Shown: positions 9,352-18,049 of the stretch, piece by piece
How the letters are laid out: each line of letters begins with the position of its first letter
How positions within the stretch are numbered: the stretch's first letter is position 1
NCBI GenBank assembly: GCA_018818065.1
Contig: JAHISV010000008.1
Span: forward strand, 186,001 to 250,000
DNA: 64,000 nt
From: Bacteroidota bacterium
GTDB lineage: Bacteria > Bacteroidota > Ignavibacteria > Ignavibacteriales > Melioribacteraceae
Reading direction: 5' to 3'
Translations under genes and position numbers: made by a program
Notes under the pieces: generated by a model
The model's input: only the letters and a program-made list of their open reading frames with translations
What the model was told of the DNA's origin: nothing
The model's database searches: none

Positions 9352-10206
9352 TTAAATGATATATTCGCCTTTAAAAATTTCTTTAGCCGGACCGGTTAAA
9401 GAAACATCGCTTATTACATTGTCGTTTTTCTTAAAATTAATTTCCATATAATCTCCCCCAAAGGTACTAACACGAATAGGGGGTTCAAGTCCTTTAACTA
9501 CATGGGAGATAAGAGCAGATGCAGTTGATCCTGTTCCAGAAGCAAGGGTTTCAGCTTCAACACCCTTCTCAAAAGTCCTTACAAGTACAGTATCGCCCGA
9601 AACATGAACAAAATTAACATTAACTCCTTCGGGGAGAAAATCTTTCAGACTTCTTATTTCTGCACCCATGGTAGAAACCGGAATCTGAACCAATGAATTA
9701 ATATCATTATAGTCACTTCCACCAAGCTTTTGAAGTTCCTCCAGAAACACAACTACATGTGGAGAACCTGTATTAATTTGGTGGAGGCTCAAATATCCGC
9801 CCTCAATTTGTACGGACTTGTTCAGTTCTAAGCCTTCCGGATCAAGCAAATTTAAACGCACCAGATTCTTATTCAATACGACACCAGAATATTCCCTCTT
9901 GTTGGCAATGAACCTTACATTCTTGGAATCAATCCACCCCTTTGCCGAAGCATGGGCAATAGAACATCTGGCTCCATTGGCACAAAGCATTCCAGTTGAA
10001 CCGTCGGGATTATAAAAATCTAAACGATAATCATATCCTTCAGTCTCTTGAATATGGAGTATTCCATCTGAACCAATACCTGTTCTCCGGGTACAAAGAT
10101 TAACAATTTCTTCAGTATTTATCTTAAAATTGCTATTTTCATGTCCATCGATAAGGATGAAGTCGTTACCGGCACCGGAGTATTTATAAAACGAAATTTT
10201 TTTCAT
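9352..10206 (-). CDS. dapF: Diaminopimelate epimerase, second active-site Cys replaced by Ser
   Basis: A 284-residue protein of normal DapF length that should interconvert LL- and meso-diaminopimelate for lysine and peptidoglycan. The N-terminal half has the first catalytic cysteine, Cys75, in MLCANGAR. The mirrored C-terminal motif, normally ACGTG, reads ETLASGTGS: the second catalytic residue is Ser223 (codon TCT at 9538-9540, one base from TGT). Known DapF chemistry uses two thiols as acid and base, so activity may be altered. It heads the leftward housekeeping series. Confidence 0.9.
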   Translation of the reverse strand: MKKISFYKYSGAGNDFILIDGHENSNFKINTEEIVNLCTRRTGIGSDGILHIQETEGYDYRLDFYNPDGSTGMLCANGARCSIAHASAKGWIDSKNVRFIANKREYSGVVLNKNLVRLNLLDPEGLELNKSVQIEGGYLSLHQINTGSPHVVVFLEELQKLGGSDYNDINSLVQIPVSTMGAEIRSLKDFLPEGVNVNFVHVSGDTVLVRTFEKGVEAETLASGTGSTASALISHVVKGLEPPIRVSTFGGDYMEINFKKNDNVISDVSLTGPAKEIFKGEYII

Positions 10207-10349
10207 AATGACGGAAAATATAAGCTGTAAATTGCTGAAATGCTATAAAAATAACCTGTAGGCACAAAATTTGCTTCTAAAAGCAATATATTTAATATTA
10301 TAAATTGAATGGAGCTCAAACAACAATTGTCTAATACAATCCATTTTTC

Positions 10350-10379
10350 TTGATGAATTCTTGCAATTAAACTTATACA
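10350..10379 (+). promoter_or_regulatory. Candidate promoter for the TPR histidine kinase gene
   Basis: TTGATG (10350-10355) and TATACA (10374-10379) are separated by 18 bases and lie about 80 bases before the preferred start of the kinase gene. The match to a sigma-70-type promoter is fair but unverified; AT-rich intergenic DNA gives such matches easily. Confidence 0.3.
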
Positions 10380-10458
10380 ATTTTTGTTCGATAATAAGCG
10401 GCTATGCTCTATCCACGGAAAGAGTACAATTAAATCGATGTCCAGAGAATTAGCACCA

Positions 10459-12588
10459 ATGAAAAATTATACAATGAAAATAATCGCTATTACCTTCTGT
10501 TTCTCCTTTTGCCAGTTCTATGCGCAATCCAACCTTGATAGTTTGATCTCAATAATTGATAATGCAGAAGGTGCACAAAAAATAGAGACATTAAATACAG
10601 TCGCCAGAGAACTGGCTGACAATGATCCGGTTCAAGCACTTAAATACGCAGAACAAGCCAGGGATTTGGCAATATCCGTTGGCGATAAATCTCAACAGGC
10701 AAGTGCACTAATGAATATAGGGCTAAACTATTCGCGACTTGGGAAAAACAATTTTGCAAAGGAATTTTATTTTGAATCCAAAAACATATACGAGGAATTG
10801 AAAGATACTTCAGGCATTGCTGTAACTGTGGGAGAATTGGGAACTGTATATAATGCAATTGGGATGTATGATTCCGCCAGAATTTGTTTGGATTATGCGC
10901 TTACTGTTTCTGAGGCAAGAAACGATACATCAACTTACTACCGCCACCTTGTTAATCTGGGAGTTATTTATCTGAACCAATCCCAGTTTAAACTTGCCCT
11001 TCAGGTTTATCTGAAAGCACTCAAATACTTTGAAAAAACGAATAATTCCACTACTATTAGCATTATCTATAATAACATAGGAAATGTTTACAGTTATCTT
11101 AAAGATTATGAAAAAGCATTAGAATATTTCAATTCCTACTATTTGCTTGCTAAGAAAGAACAGAATCTATTTAGCCAGGATATTGCCCTGACAAATATTG
11201 CCAGCTGCTATGAAGAAAAGGAAATGTTTGAAGAGGCTACCAATTACTTTTTACAATCTCTTACTATTGCTCAATCGATTGAGGATTTGGAAGGGGTTGG
11301 AATTATATACAATAGTCTTGGACATATTGATCAACATTTGGGGAAATACGAAAAAGCATTAAAATACCATTTTGATGCTCTGGAAATTTTCAAACGATTA
11401 GGAATACAACGGGAAGAAATAGTCTGTTTACGTCATCTTGGGGAATTATACAAGAATAAAAGAAATTTTAATAAAGCCCTTTTTTACGGTAAAAAAACTT
11501 TGAAGTTGGCAAAAGATATTAGTATTCAAGAGGAAATTGTTAAAAGCTACAAGCTCCTGGCTGAAATTTCTGACTTACAGAAAGATTATAAAAATGCGTA
11601 TAACTTCCTCAGGCTTTATAAGGAAAATCAAGATTCCTTAAATGCTCAAAATAGCCAGCTTCAAATTGCAGAATTGGAACAGGAGTATCTTAATGAACAA
11701 AAGGAAATTGAGACCGCATTATTAAGACAAGAGAATGAGTTTCAAAAGCAAATAATAGAAGCTCAGAAAAACATTGCAATCGCCATTGCGGCTGGACTAA
11801 TAATCGTAATTGTCTTTATTGTCCTCTTATATAGAAACAGAAAAAGACTAAGAGAGACTAAAGATTGGCTGGATGATAGAAATATTAAACTGGAGAAATT
11901 AAATACAACCAAGGATAAATTCTTTTCAATTGTTGCCCACGACTTAAAAAATCCATTTGGATCGATATTGAACAGTACTGATCTATTAAATACACATTAC
12001 AATGAATTGACCGAAGAGGAAAAAAGAGCACTGATTCAAAGCATAAATAATTCTGCAAACAATGTTAACCGATTGCTTGAGAATATGCTTACCTGGGCTA
12101 GAACTCAGAGAGGTGGATTAAAGTTGAAAAAGCAAGAGCTATTAATTAGAGAATTAATTGATTCTGCAGTAGCCCCTTTTTTACCACTAGCCAAACTTAA
12201 GGGAATTGAAATAAACCGTGAAGGTGTTTCAAAGGATTTAAATATTTCTGCTGATAAATTTATGATGGAAGTCGTAATAGCAAATCTTACTAATAATGCC
12301 ATTAAATTTTCATTTCCGGATAGTATGATAAAGATTACAGCAATAGAGACTGATGGTAAAATTGAGATTGGGGTTAAAGATGAGGGAGTTGGCATCTCAA
12401 AAGATGTTGTGGATAATTTATTTAAAATTGATAAGAGTTTCACAACCAAGGGAACTGAAGATGAAGCAGGATCAGGATTAGGACTAATTATTTGTAAAGA
12501 CTTTATCGACATTCATAATGGGGATATCAATGTTACAAGTGAAAAGGAGAAAGGCACAAAGTTTTCAATAATCCTGCCGGCCGACTAG
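10459..12588 (+). CDS. TPR-containing sensor histidine kinase
   Basis: About 709 residues from the preferred ATG at 10459, which places a signal peptide (MKIIAITFCFSFCQFYAQ) at the front; in-frame starts further up (TTG 10384, ATG 10438) add no recognisable sequence. Order: signal peptide, a periplasmic array of TPR repeats to about residue 400, a coiled coil, one membrane helix near residue 450, a HisKA domain with His494 in FSIVAHDLKNP, and an ATPase domain (NLTNNAIKFS, DEGVGIS, GSGLGLIICKDFI). No response regulator is adjacent, so it is an orphan kinase. The signal sensed is unknown. Confidence 0.9.
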   Translation: MKNYTMKIIAITFCFSFCQFYAQSNLDSLISIIDNAEGAQKIETLNTVARELADNDPVQALKYAEQARDLAISVGDKSQQASALMNIGLNYSRLGKNNFAKEFYFESKNIYEELKDTSGIAVTVGELGTVYNAIGMYDSARICLDYALTVSEARNDTSTYYRHLVNLGVIYLNQSQFKLALQVYLKALKYFEKTNNSTTISIIYNNIGNVYSYLKDYEKALEYFNSYYLLAKKEQNLFSQDIALTNIASCYEEKEMFEEATNYFLQSLTIAQSIEDLEGVGIIYNSLGHIDQHLGKYEKALKYHFDALEIFKRLGIQREEIVCLRHLGELYKNKRNFNKALFYGKKTLKLAKDISIQEEIVKSYKLLAEISDLQKDYKNAYNFLRLYKENQDSLNAQNSQLQIAELEQEYLNEQKEIETALLRQENEFQKQIIEAQKNIAIAIAAGLIIVIVFIVLLYRNRKRLRETKDWLDDRNIKLEKLNTTKDKFFSIVAHDLKNPFGSILNSTDLLNTHYNELTEEEKRALIQSINNSANNVNRLLENMLTWARTQRGGLKLKKQELLIRELIDSAVAPFLPLAKLKGIEINREGVSKDLNISADKFMMEVVIANLTNNAIKFSFPDSMIKITAIETDGKIEIGVKDEGVGISKDVVDNLFKIDKSFTTKGTEDEAGSGLGLIICKDFIDIHNGDINVTSEKEKGTKFSIILPAD

Positions 12589-12609
12589 GTTAGAACTTTA
12601 AAAAGTTTT

Positions 12610-12633
12610 GGGGAGGCTTGCCTCCCCTTTTTT
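12610..12633 (+). terminator. Rho-independent terminator after the histidine kinase
   Basis: GGGGAGGC and GCCTCCCC form a tight GC-rich stem directly followed by TTTTTT. It lies 21 bases after the kinase stop codon and just before the convergent asnA stop, so it could serve both strands. Confidence 0.88.
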
Positions 12634-12636
12634 ATT

Positions 12637-13674
12637 TTAAAGAAGTGGAATACTATTTTGTTTACATTTTTCAATCATTTCATCCGGCCAAATACTAGCC
12701 TGAATTTCACCAATATGTGCCTTTCTTAAATAGTACATACACAAACGTGATTGACCTATCCCACCACCAATAGAAAGAGGGAATTCTCCATTAATTAATC
12801 GCTTGTGCCAATAATATCTCTTACGATCCTCATTCCCTGTCAGTTCAAGTTGCCTCAGCAAGGATTCTTTATCGACCCTGATTCCCATTGAGGACAACTC
12901 GAGAGAAGATTGAAGTACCGGATTCCATACGAGAATATCACCATTCAGCCCCTTGTAGCCCTTAGAGGTTGGAGCAGACCAATCATCATAGTCAGGTGCG
13001 CGTCCGTCGTGAATTTTGCCATCCGCTAGAATCCCTCCAATCCCAATAATAAATACAGCCTTGTGTTTTTTTGTTATTTGTTCCTCTCTCTGTTTTGGAG
13101 TTAGCTCCGGATATTCTTTTTGTAAATCCTCAGCATGGATAAAGGTTATTTCTTCCGGCAATTCCGGCTTTATATTCGGGTAATGCTCATAGATAGAAAA
13201 CTCGGTTCTTTGTAAAACAGAATATATTTTTCTCACTATTGCTTTCAGGTATTCAAGTGATCTTTGTTCTCTCGTAACAACTCGTTCCCAGTCCCATTGA
13301 TCAACATACAAGGAATGAATATTATCTAGCTCTTCATCAGCTCTTATCGCATTCATGTCTGTGTATAAGCCATAGCCCTCGTTAATGTCAAGGTCAGCAA
13401 GCATCATTCGTTTCCACTTGGCAAGTGAATGAACAATCTCAGCCTTACATCCACCCATGTCTTTAATTTTGAATATTACCGGTTGTTCCGTTCCATTCAG
13501 GTCATCATTTATGCCTAAACCTCTCCTAACAAAAAGAGGTGCAGTAACTCTTCTCAACCGCAATTCTGAAGCAAGATTTTGTTGAAAGAAATCCTTAACC
13601 TGCTTTATAGCAATTTCAGTTTCTTTAAGATTCAAAATGGGTTTGTAAGCTGTTGGTATTAATAGTCCGCTCAT
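12637..13674 (-). CDS. asnA: Aspartate-ammonia ligase (asparagine synthetase A)
   Basis: A 345-residue class II tRNA-synthetase-like enzyme making asparagine from aspartate, ATP and ammonia. Recognised by the N-terminal RVTAPLFVRRGLGINDDLNG, the central SLAKWKRMMLADL and DQWDWE, and the C-terminal GGGIGQSRLCMYYLRKAHIGE. Length is slightly above E. coli AsnA (330). It follows a LysE-type exporter gene by 17 bases, and the pair is preceded by an Asn-codon-rich leader peptide (14430-14588), suggesting control by asparaginyl-tRNA supply. Confidence 0.95.
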   Translation of the reverse strand: MSGLLIPTAYKPILNLKETEIAIKQVKDFFQQNLASELRLRRVTAPLFVRRGLGINDDLNGTEQPVIFKIKDMGGCKAEIVHSLAKWKRMMLADLDINEGYGLYTDMNAIRADEELDNIHSLYVDQWDWERVVTREQRSLEYLKAIVRKIYSVLQRTEFSIYEHYPNIKPELPEEITFIHAEDLQKEYPELTPKQREEQITKKHKAVFIIGIGGILADGKIHDGRAPDYDDWSAPTSKGYKGLNGDILVWNPVLQSSLELSSMGIRVDKESLLRQLELTGNEDRKRYYWHKRLINGEFPLSIGGGIGQSRLCMYYLRKAHIGEIQASIWPDEMIEKCKQNSIPLL

Positions 13675-13691
13675 AACTTTTCCTTTTTAGA

Positions 13692-14312
13692 TTAAATGAT
13701 AGAGTTAATAATTAATAGAAATCCAAGAACCACAATCAAGGCACCGGAAATCTTGTTTATGGAATTTATTCGCCTCATTAAATATTTATCTCCAAGATAT
13801 TTTGAGGCTGTACTTAAGAATATCCACCAAACCATTGCACCAAATCCTATACTTCCAGCAAGAATCATATTTGATAGCGTAGACATATTTTGAACATCGC
13901 CAAGACCAAATGCCGTGAAGATAATTGAGTAACCAATGATAGTAGAGGGATTCGTAATCATGATTATGAAAGTTGATATAAATGCTTTTAGATTATTACT
14001 ATTCTGAATTTTTGGCTTTACTTCTCTGTTATGCCGAAGAGTTTTTACTCCCAGGTAAACGATATAAAAACCACTTAGAATAATTATCCACTGATATTTT
14101 TCAAGAATTGGTGATATAAATCCAAGAAAACCAAAGAGTGCTAATAGAGTATAGAGCACATTCGGAATTGCAGCACCTAAACCTGTGTATAGACCAGCAC
14201 TTGTTCCGTAACTTATTGAGCGATTAATACAAAGCACACCTATTGGACCGATCGGAGCCGATACACTTAACCCAATTAGTATACCCTTAAAAACAAGATA
14301 TTCTACTTTCAT
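13692..14312 (-). CDS. LysE/RhtB-family amino-acid exporter
   Basis: A 206-residue inner-membrane protein with about six hydrophobic segments and the family's N-terminal motif (GLSVSAPIGPIGVLCINRSI, followed by GLYTGLGAA). LysE-type proteins export amino acids or their derivatives using the proton gradient. Its position directly before asnA and behind an Asn-rich leader suggests asparagine or aspartate as substrate, but that is inference from gene order only. Confidence 0.87.
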   Translation of the reverse strand: MKVEYLVFKGILIGLSVSAPIGPIGVLCINRSISYGTSAGLYTGLGAAIPNVLYTLLALFGFLGFISPILEKYQWIIILSGFYIVYLGVKTLRHNREVKPKIQNSNNLKAFISTFIIMITNPSTIIGYSIIFTAFGLGDVQNMSTLSNMILAGSIGFGAMVWWIFLSTASKYLGDKYLMRRINSINKISGALIVVLGFLLIINSII

Positions 14313-14360
14313 GATGCTATAATCCTATAGTATTGTTTAAAAGAAATTAATAGAGTTCTT

Positions 14361-14441
14361 CAATGAGTGGATATACTTATCCAGCTATTGGTTTGACCTA
14401 AGTAATAAGTTTTAGCTAGTTACTAGGGATTAATTATTAGG
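14361..14441 (-). promoter_or_regulatory. Candidate attenuator region of the LysE-asnA operon
   Basis: Three overlapping pairings can be drawn in the leader RNA. 14430-14441 (the final Asn codons and stop of the leader peptide) pairs with 14397-14409. 14405-14410 can instead pair with 14375-14380. 14378-14383 pairs with 14368-14373 (TGGATA/TATCCA, four-base loop), flanked by CAAT/ATTG. They are mutually exclusive, as in classical attenuators. The last hairpin is short and is not directly followed by a T run, so the mechanism is uncertain. Confidence 0.45.
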
Positions 14442-14588
14442 ATTATTGAGATTATTATTAGAGTTTTTGCTAAAGCAATTTGTGCGGTTATTTGAGGGAG
14501 TTGAAAAAGACACACCAGACTGAATTGATTGCGTAATACTACATTGCCCTAAGAGGCTTTGAGATAATCGATAAGATAATTGTATCAT
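14430..14588 (-). CDS. Asparagine-rich leader peptide of the LysE-asnA operon
   Basis: A 52-codon open frame too short for routine gene calling. It has a strong ribosome site (AGGAG at 14595-14599, six bases before ATG). The first 30 residues are unremarkable (MIQLSYRLSQ...). Of the last 20 residues, 11 are asparagine, ending SNNNLNNPNN just before the stop. It lies about 115 bases before the LysE-type gene, which precedes asnA. By analogy with his, leu and phe leaders, ribosomes would stall here when charged Asn-tRNA is scarce and change RNA folding downstream. No protein function is expected for the peptide itself. Confidence 0.65.
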   Translation of the reverse strand: MIQLSYRLSQSLLGQCSITQSIQSGVSFSTPSNNRTNCFSKNSNNNLNNPNN

Positions 14589-14594
14589 TTGTTA

Positions 14595-14599
14595 CTCCT
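14595..14599 (-). promoter_or_regulatory. Ribosome binding site of the leader peptide
   Basis: AGGAG with a six-base spacer to the ATG at 14588. It is among the best ribosome sites in this part of the window and is the main reason for taking the 52-codon frame as translated. Confidence 0.65.
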
Positions 14600-14765
14600 A
14601 TGATTTGGGGTTAATGATAGATAAATGTTTCGGCAAAGATAAGCCCCATTATAATTAGATTCAATGCAATTCAATAATCTGCTGTCTATACAAAAACAAT
14701 TTTGATAATAATATGCTATTTTTATCAAGTTAATGATTTCAATAATTCTTTCTCGGGGAATAAAG

Positions 14766-16052
14766 ATGAAGAACACTTTTCCATTTTTATCAATTATTTT
14801 AATACTTCTTTCATCCTGCAGCAACATAAATGACAGGCAAGCAGAAATTAACATTATAGCAGAAGAGTATGTTAAGTTAGCATTACATGTAGGTACTCAT
14901 TCTCCAATATTTGTTGACGCATACTATGGACCGGCAGAGTGGAAACCTGAGAGTAAATCAACACAATTAGATCAATTAATTATGAATGTTGACAAACTAA
15001 TAACAGAACTCAGCAATATAAGCACAGAAGGTTTTGAAGAAATCTGGCTGAGACGTGTAAATTATTTAAACAAACAGCTAACAGCCACTAAAACATATTG
15101 CCAGCTTCAGCGTGGCGAGAAGATGAGTTTTGATGAGCAGTGCAAAAAACTCTTTGATGCCATCTCTCCTGTATTTGAAGATACTTCATTTGATTCCCTT
15201 CATGCTGAATTAGATAAAATTCTTCCTGGTGAGGGAGATCTATCTGAGCGTTATAACAAGTTGAAAAACAGGTTTATTATTCCTGAAGATAAAGTTGAAT
15301 CAATTTATGATGTAGCAATCGCAGAAGTGAGGAAAAGAACAAAAGAATATATAGACTTACCGGAGAATGAAAATTTCACTACAGAATATGTTACGGACGA
15401 ACCATGGGGCGCCTATAACTGGTATAAGGGGAATAACTTCAGCCTCATTCAGATAAATGTTGATTCTCCAAAACCAATTAATTCACCCTTGGGGTTAAGT
15501 GCTCACGAAGGTTACCCTGGGCATCATGTTTACAATGTTTTACTTGAATCAGAATTAGTGGGTAAAAGAGGATGGGTTGAATACTCAGTTTATCCTTTAT
15601 TTAGTCCGCAATCTTTTATTGCTGAAGGAACGGCAAACTACGGTATGGAACTTATGTTTACAGAAGAGGAAAAAATCCAATTCGAGAAAGAAGTCCTTTT
15701 TCCTATCGCGGGGCTAAAAACTGATGGATATGAAACGTATCGTAAAGCGGATAAAATTTTGGGGAAATTAGGATTATCCAGAAATAATATTGCCCGAGAC
15801 TATCTTGAAGGAAATATAACAGAAGAAGAAGCTAAACAACAAATTATGAAATACTCTCTTTCAACCGAACAAAGAGCTGAACAAAGTCTTAGATTTATTA
15901 ATACCTATGGCGCCTATGTTATTACATATAATATAGGAGAACAGATGGTAAAAGAATACGTAGAGCGTTTGGCTGGTGATGATAATGCGAAGAGATGGGA
16001 AGTTTTTCGTAAACTGCTTTCAATGCCCTCATCTGCTACAAATTTATTATAA
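14766..16052 (+). CDS. DUF885-family lipoprotein, metallopeptidase-like
   Basis: About 428 residues from the ATG at 14766 (GGGG shortly upstream), which starts a lipoprotein signal MKNTFPFLSIILILLSSC; the upstream in-frame ATG at 14733 would bury that signal. The motif HEGYPGHH at about residue 247 and a later downstream Glu (IAEGTANYGMELM) are the zinc-site pattern of the DUF885 family, whose members resemble gluzincin metallopeptidases. It is probably anchored on the periplasmic side. Substrate unknown. It is a single-gene unit divergent from the LysE-asnA leader. Confidence 0.8.
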   Translation: MKNTFPFLSIILILLSSCSNINDRQAEINIIAEEYVKLALHVGTHSPIFVDAYYGPAEWKPESKSTQLDQLIMNVDKLITELSNISTEGFEEIWLRRVNYLNKQLTATKTYCQLQRGEKMSFDEQCKKLFDAISPVFEDTSFDSLHAELDKILPGEGDLSERYNKLKNRFIIPEDKVESIYDVAIAEVRKRTKEYIDLPENENFTTEYVTDEPWGAYNWYKGNNFSLIQINVDSPKPINSPLGLSAHEGYPGHHVYNVLLESELVGKRGWVEYSVYPLFSPQSFIAEGTANYGMELMFTEEEKIQFEKEVLFPIAGLKTDGYETYRKADKILGKLGLSRNNIARDYLEGNITEEEAKQQIMKYSLSTEQRAEQSLRFINTYGAYVITYNIGEQMVKEYVERLAGDDNAKRWEVFRKLLSMPSSATNLL

Positions 16053-16059
16053 GAATTTC

Positions 16060-16088
16060 CCCGCCTCCACAAAGAGGCGGGATTTTTT
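16060..16088 (+). terminator. Terminator after the DUF885 gene
   Basis: CCCGCCTC and GAGGCGGG form an 8-base-pair GC-rich stem with a six-base loop, followed by ATTTTTTT. It begins eight bases after the stop codon and runs up to the end of the convergent ettA gene. Confidence 0.88.
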
Positions 16089-17773
16089 TAATCTCTTCTA
16101 AGGTGTCTATACTTAATACGCTTAGGAATTTCAGCCGCAGCACCAAGTCTTTCTTTCTTATTCTTTTCGTAGTCAGAGAAGTTTCCTTCAAACCAGACTG
16201 CCTTACTATCGCCCTCAAAAGCGAGAATGTGAGTAGCAATTCTGTCAAGGAACCACCTGTCATGGGAAATTACAACAGCGCATCCGCCAAAGTTTTCCAG
16301 CGCTTCTTCCAGGGCACGCATTGTGTTAACATCAAGATCATTTGTAGGCTCATCAAGAAGAATAACGTTAGCTTCTTCCTTAAGCATCATGGCAAGGTTT
16401 ACACGGTTTCGTTCACCACCGGATAAATTGCCAACCAACTTGGATTGATCACCACCACTAAAATTAAACTTAGCAACATAAGCTCGAGAATTAAGCTCAC
16501 GGTTACCAACAACAAGTGTATCATTACCACCGGATATCTGCTCCCAAATATTTTTATTCGGATCGAGTAATTCTCTGCTTTGATCAACATAGGCAAGCTT
16601 TACGGTATCTCCAATCACCATAGTGCCGCTATCAGCTTTTTCGCTATTTGTAATCATTTTGAAAAGCGTAGTCTTACCGGCACCATTCGGACCAATTATC
16701 CCAACAATACCGCCGGGAGGCAATTTAAAAGTAAGCTCTTCAAAAATGATTCTGTCACCATAGGCCTTAGCAAGATTTTCTGCATCAATTACAACATCAC
16801 CCAGCCTTGGACCAGGCGGAATGTATAATTCAAGATCTTTGTCTTTCTCTCTACCTTCTTCACTAACCATATTTTCATACGCAGTTATACGTGCTTTGGA
16901 TTTTGCCTGGCGTGCTTTTGGGCTCATACGAATCCACTCAAGTTCCCGTTCAAGTGTTTTCTGCTTTTTGGATTCCTGTTTTTCTTCCATTTTCAGTCTG
17001 TTCTGCTTCTGCTCTAACCACGATGAATAATTTCCCTTCCATGGAATCCCTTCACCACGGTCAAGTTCAAGTATCCAACCGGCAACATTGTCAAGAAAAT
17101 ACCTGTCATGGGTCACAGCGATAACCGTACCGGCGTATGCCTGAAGATGATGCTCCAACCACGCGATTGTTTCGGCGTCCAAATGGTTGGTTGGCTCATC
17201 CAATAATAGGATGTCTGGTTTTTCCAACAATAAGCGGCAAAGAGCAACACGTCTTTTCTCACCACCTGAAATGACACCAACCTTTGTATCCGAAGGAGGG
17301 CAGCGAAGTGCATCCATAGCCATTTCTAGCTTGCTGTCGATATCCCAGGCGTCAAGGGCATCAATTCTATCCTGTAACTTACCCTGCTTTTCAATGAGGT
17401 CGTTCATCTCATCATCGGTCATTTCCTCGCCAAACTTTTCACTTAGCGCGTTAAACTCACGAACAAGTCTGACAGTCTCACCCATTCCCTCTTCAACAAT
17501 TTCCATAACAGTTTTTTCAGGATCAAGCTGAGGTTCCTGCTCAAGATACCCGATAGTAAAACCGGGAGAAACGGATGTTTCACCGTTAAAATCAGGGTCA
17601 ACACCGGCGAGAATTTTTAGTAGTGTACTTTTACCCGAGCCGTTAAGACCAAGAACACCGATCTTAGCGCCATAAAAGTATGACAGAGAGATATTCTTTA
17701 GAATTTGTTTCGTTCCATGAAATTTACTCACCTTGTACATGGAATAAATAATCTTGTTAGCTTCTTCACTCAT
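16088..17773 (-). CDS. ettA: ABC-F protein EttA (energy-dependent translational throttle)
   Basis: A 561-residue soluble protein with two ATP-binding cassettes and no membrane segment. Walker A sites are LGLNGSGKST and IGPNGAGKTT, signatures SGGEKRR and LSGGERNR, and Walker B segments LLLDEPTNHLD and ILLDEPTNDLD. The linker and the EttA-type arm region match the EttA subgroup (about 555 residues). EttA binds the ribosomal E site and gates the first peptide bond according to ATP/ADP ratio. It is transcribed alone. Confidence 0.93.
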   Translation of the reverse strand: MSEEANKIIYSMYKVSKFHGTKQILKNISLSYFYGAKIGVLGLNGSGKSTLLKILAGVDPDFNGETSVSPGFTIGYLEQEPQLDPEKTVMEIVEEGMGETVRLVREFNALSEKFGEEMTDDEMNDLIEKQGKLQDRIDALDAWDIDSKLEMAMDALRCPPSDTKVGVISGGEKRRVALCRLLLEKPDILLLDEPTNHLDAETIAWLEHHLQAYAGTVIAVTHDRYFLDNVAGWILELDRGEGIPWKGNYSSWLEQKQNRLKMEEKQESKKQKTLERELEWIRMSPKARQAKSKARITAYENMVSEEGREKDKDLELYIPPGPRLGDVVIDAENLAKAYGDRIIFEELTFKLPPGGIVGIIGPNGAGKTTLFKMITNSEKADSGTMVIGDTVKLAYVDQSRELLDPNKNIWEQISGGNDTLVVGNRELNSRAYVAKFNFSGGDQSKLVGNLSGGERNRVNLAMMLKEEANVILLDEPTNDLDVNTMRALEEALENFGGCAVVISHDRWFLDRIATHILAFEGDSKAVWFEGNFSDYEKNKKERLGAAAEIPKRIKYRHLRRD

Positions 17774-17855
17774 TTATAGTTTTCCTTAAATATTATTATA
17801 TACAACAGAAATGATTTTTGAATGGTGCAATTTAAGATATTTTTCACTCACCCGT

Positions 17856-17878
17856 AACGCAGATTTGCAATCTGCGTT
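17856..17878. repeat. REP-like palindrome next to a transposase remnant
   Basis: AACGCAGATT and AATCTGCGTT are perfect inverted arms around a 3-base loop TGC. Short palindromes of this kind are the substrates of RAYT transposases, and a decayed RAYT C-terminus lies 20 bases to the right. Only one copy was noticed in the window. Confidence 0.55.
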
Positions 17879-17896
17879 TATTTTTTATCTATTTTA

Positions 17897-18022
17897 TCAA
17901 CTACTCATAACCTCTTCACTAACAAAAGTATACTCCCACTCCTCCCATGCTTCAACCAAACCTGCGCTAACAGGATTCAAAAACTCATGCGAAATTTCAG
18001 CAAAAAATCTACCGGTGTGTAC
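17897..18022 (-). pseudogene. C-terminal remnant of a RAYT (Y1 transposase-like) gene
   Basis: An open stretch of 41 codons, preceded in frame by a stop and ending in TGA at 17897-17899, reads in part EISHEFLNPVSAGLVEAWEE. This resembles the C-terminal 'NNPVxAGLVExPEDWxYSS' segment of REP-associated tyrosine transposases. The N-terminal HUH and tyrosine regions are missing, so it is a fragment without function. The REP-like palindrome beside it supports the reading. Confidence 0.6.
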
Positions 18023-18049
18023 TTACTTCATCTCTAAAACTAAAAAGAA

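Noticed and set aside
10271-10286. TTGCTT/AAGCAA inverted repeat before dapF as an operator
   Set aside because: Six-base arms in AT-rich DNA are expected by chance and no matching regulator is nearby.
10459-12588. A hybrid kinase with receiver and AraC domain, as is common in Bacteroidota
   Set aside because: The protein ends right after the ATPase domain; no receiver or DNA-binding domain follows.
14585-14854. An 89-codon leftward frame overlapping the DUF885 start and the leader peptide start
   Set aside because: It runs through the signal-peptide codons of the DUF885 gene on the other strand and has no recognisable features; the 52-codon leader in another frame has the ribosome site.
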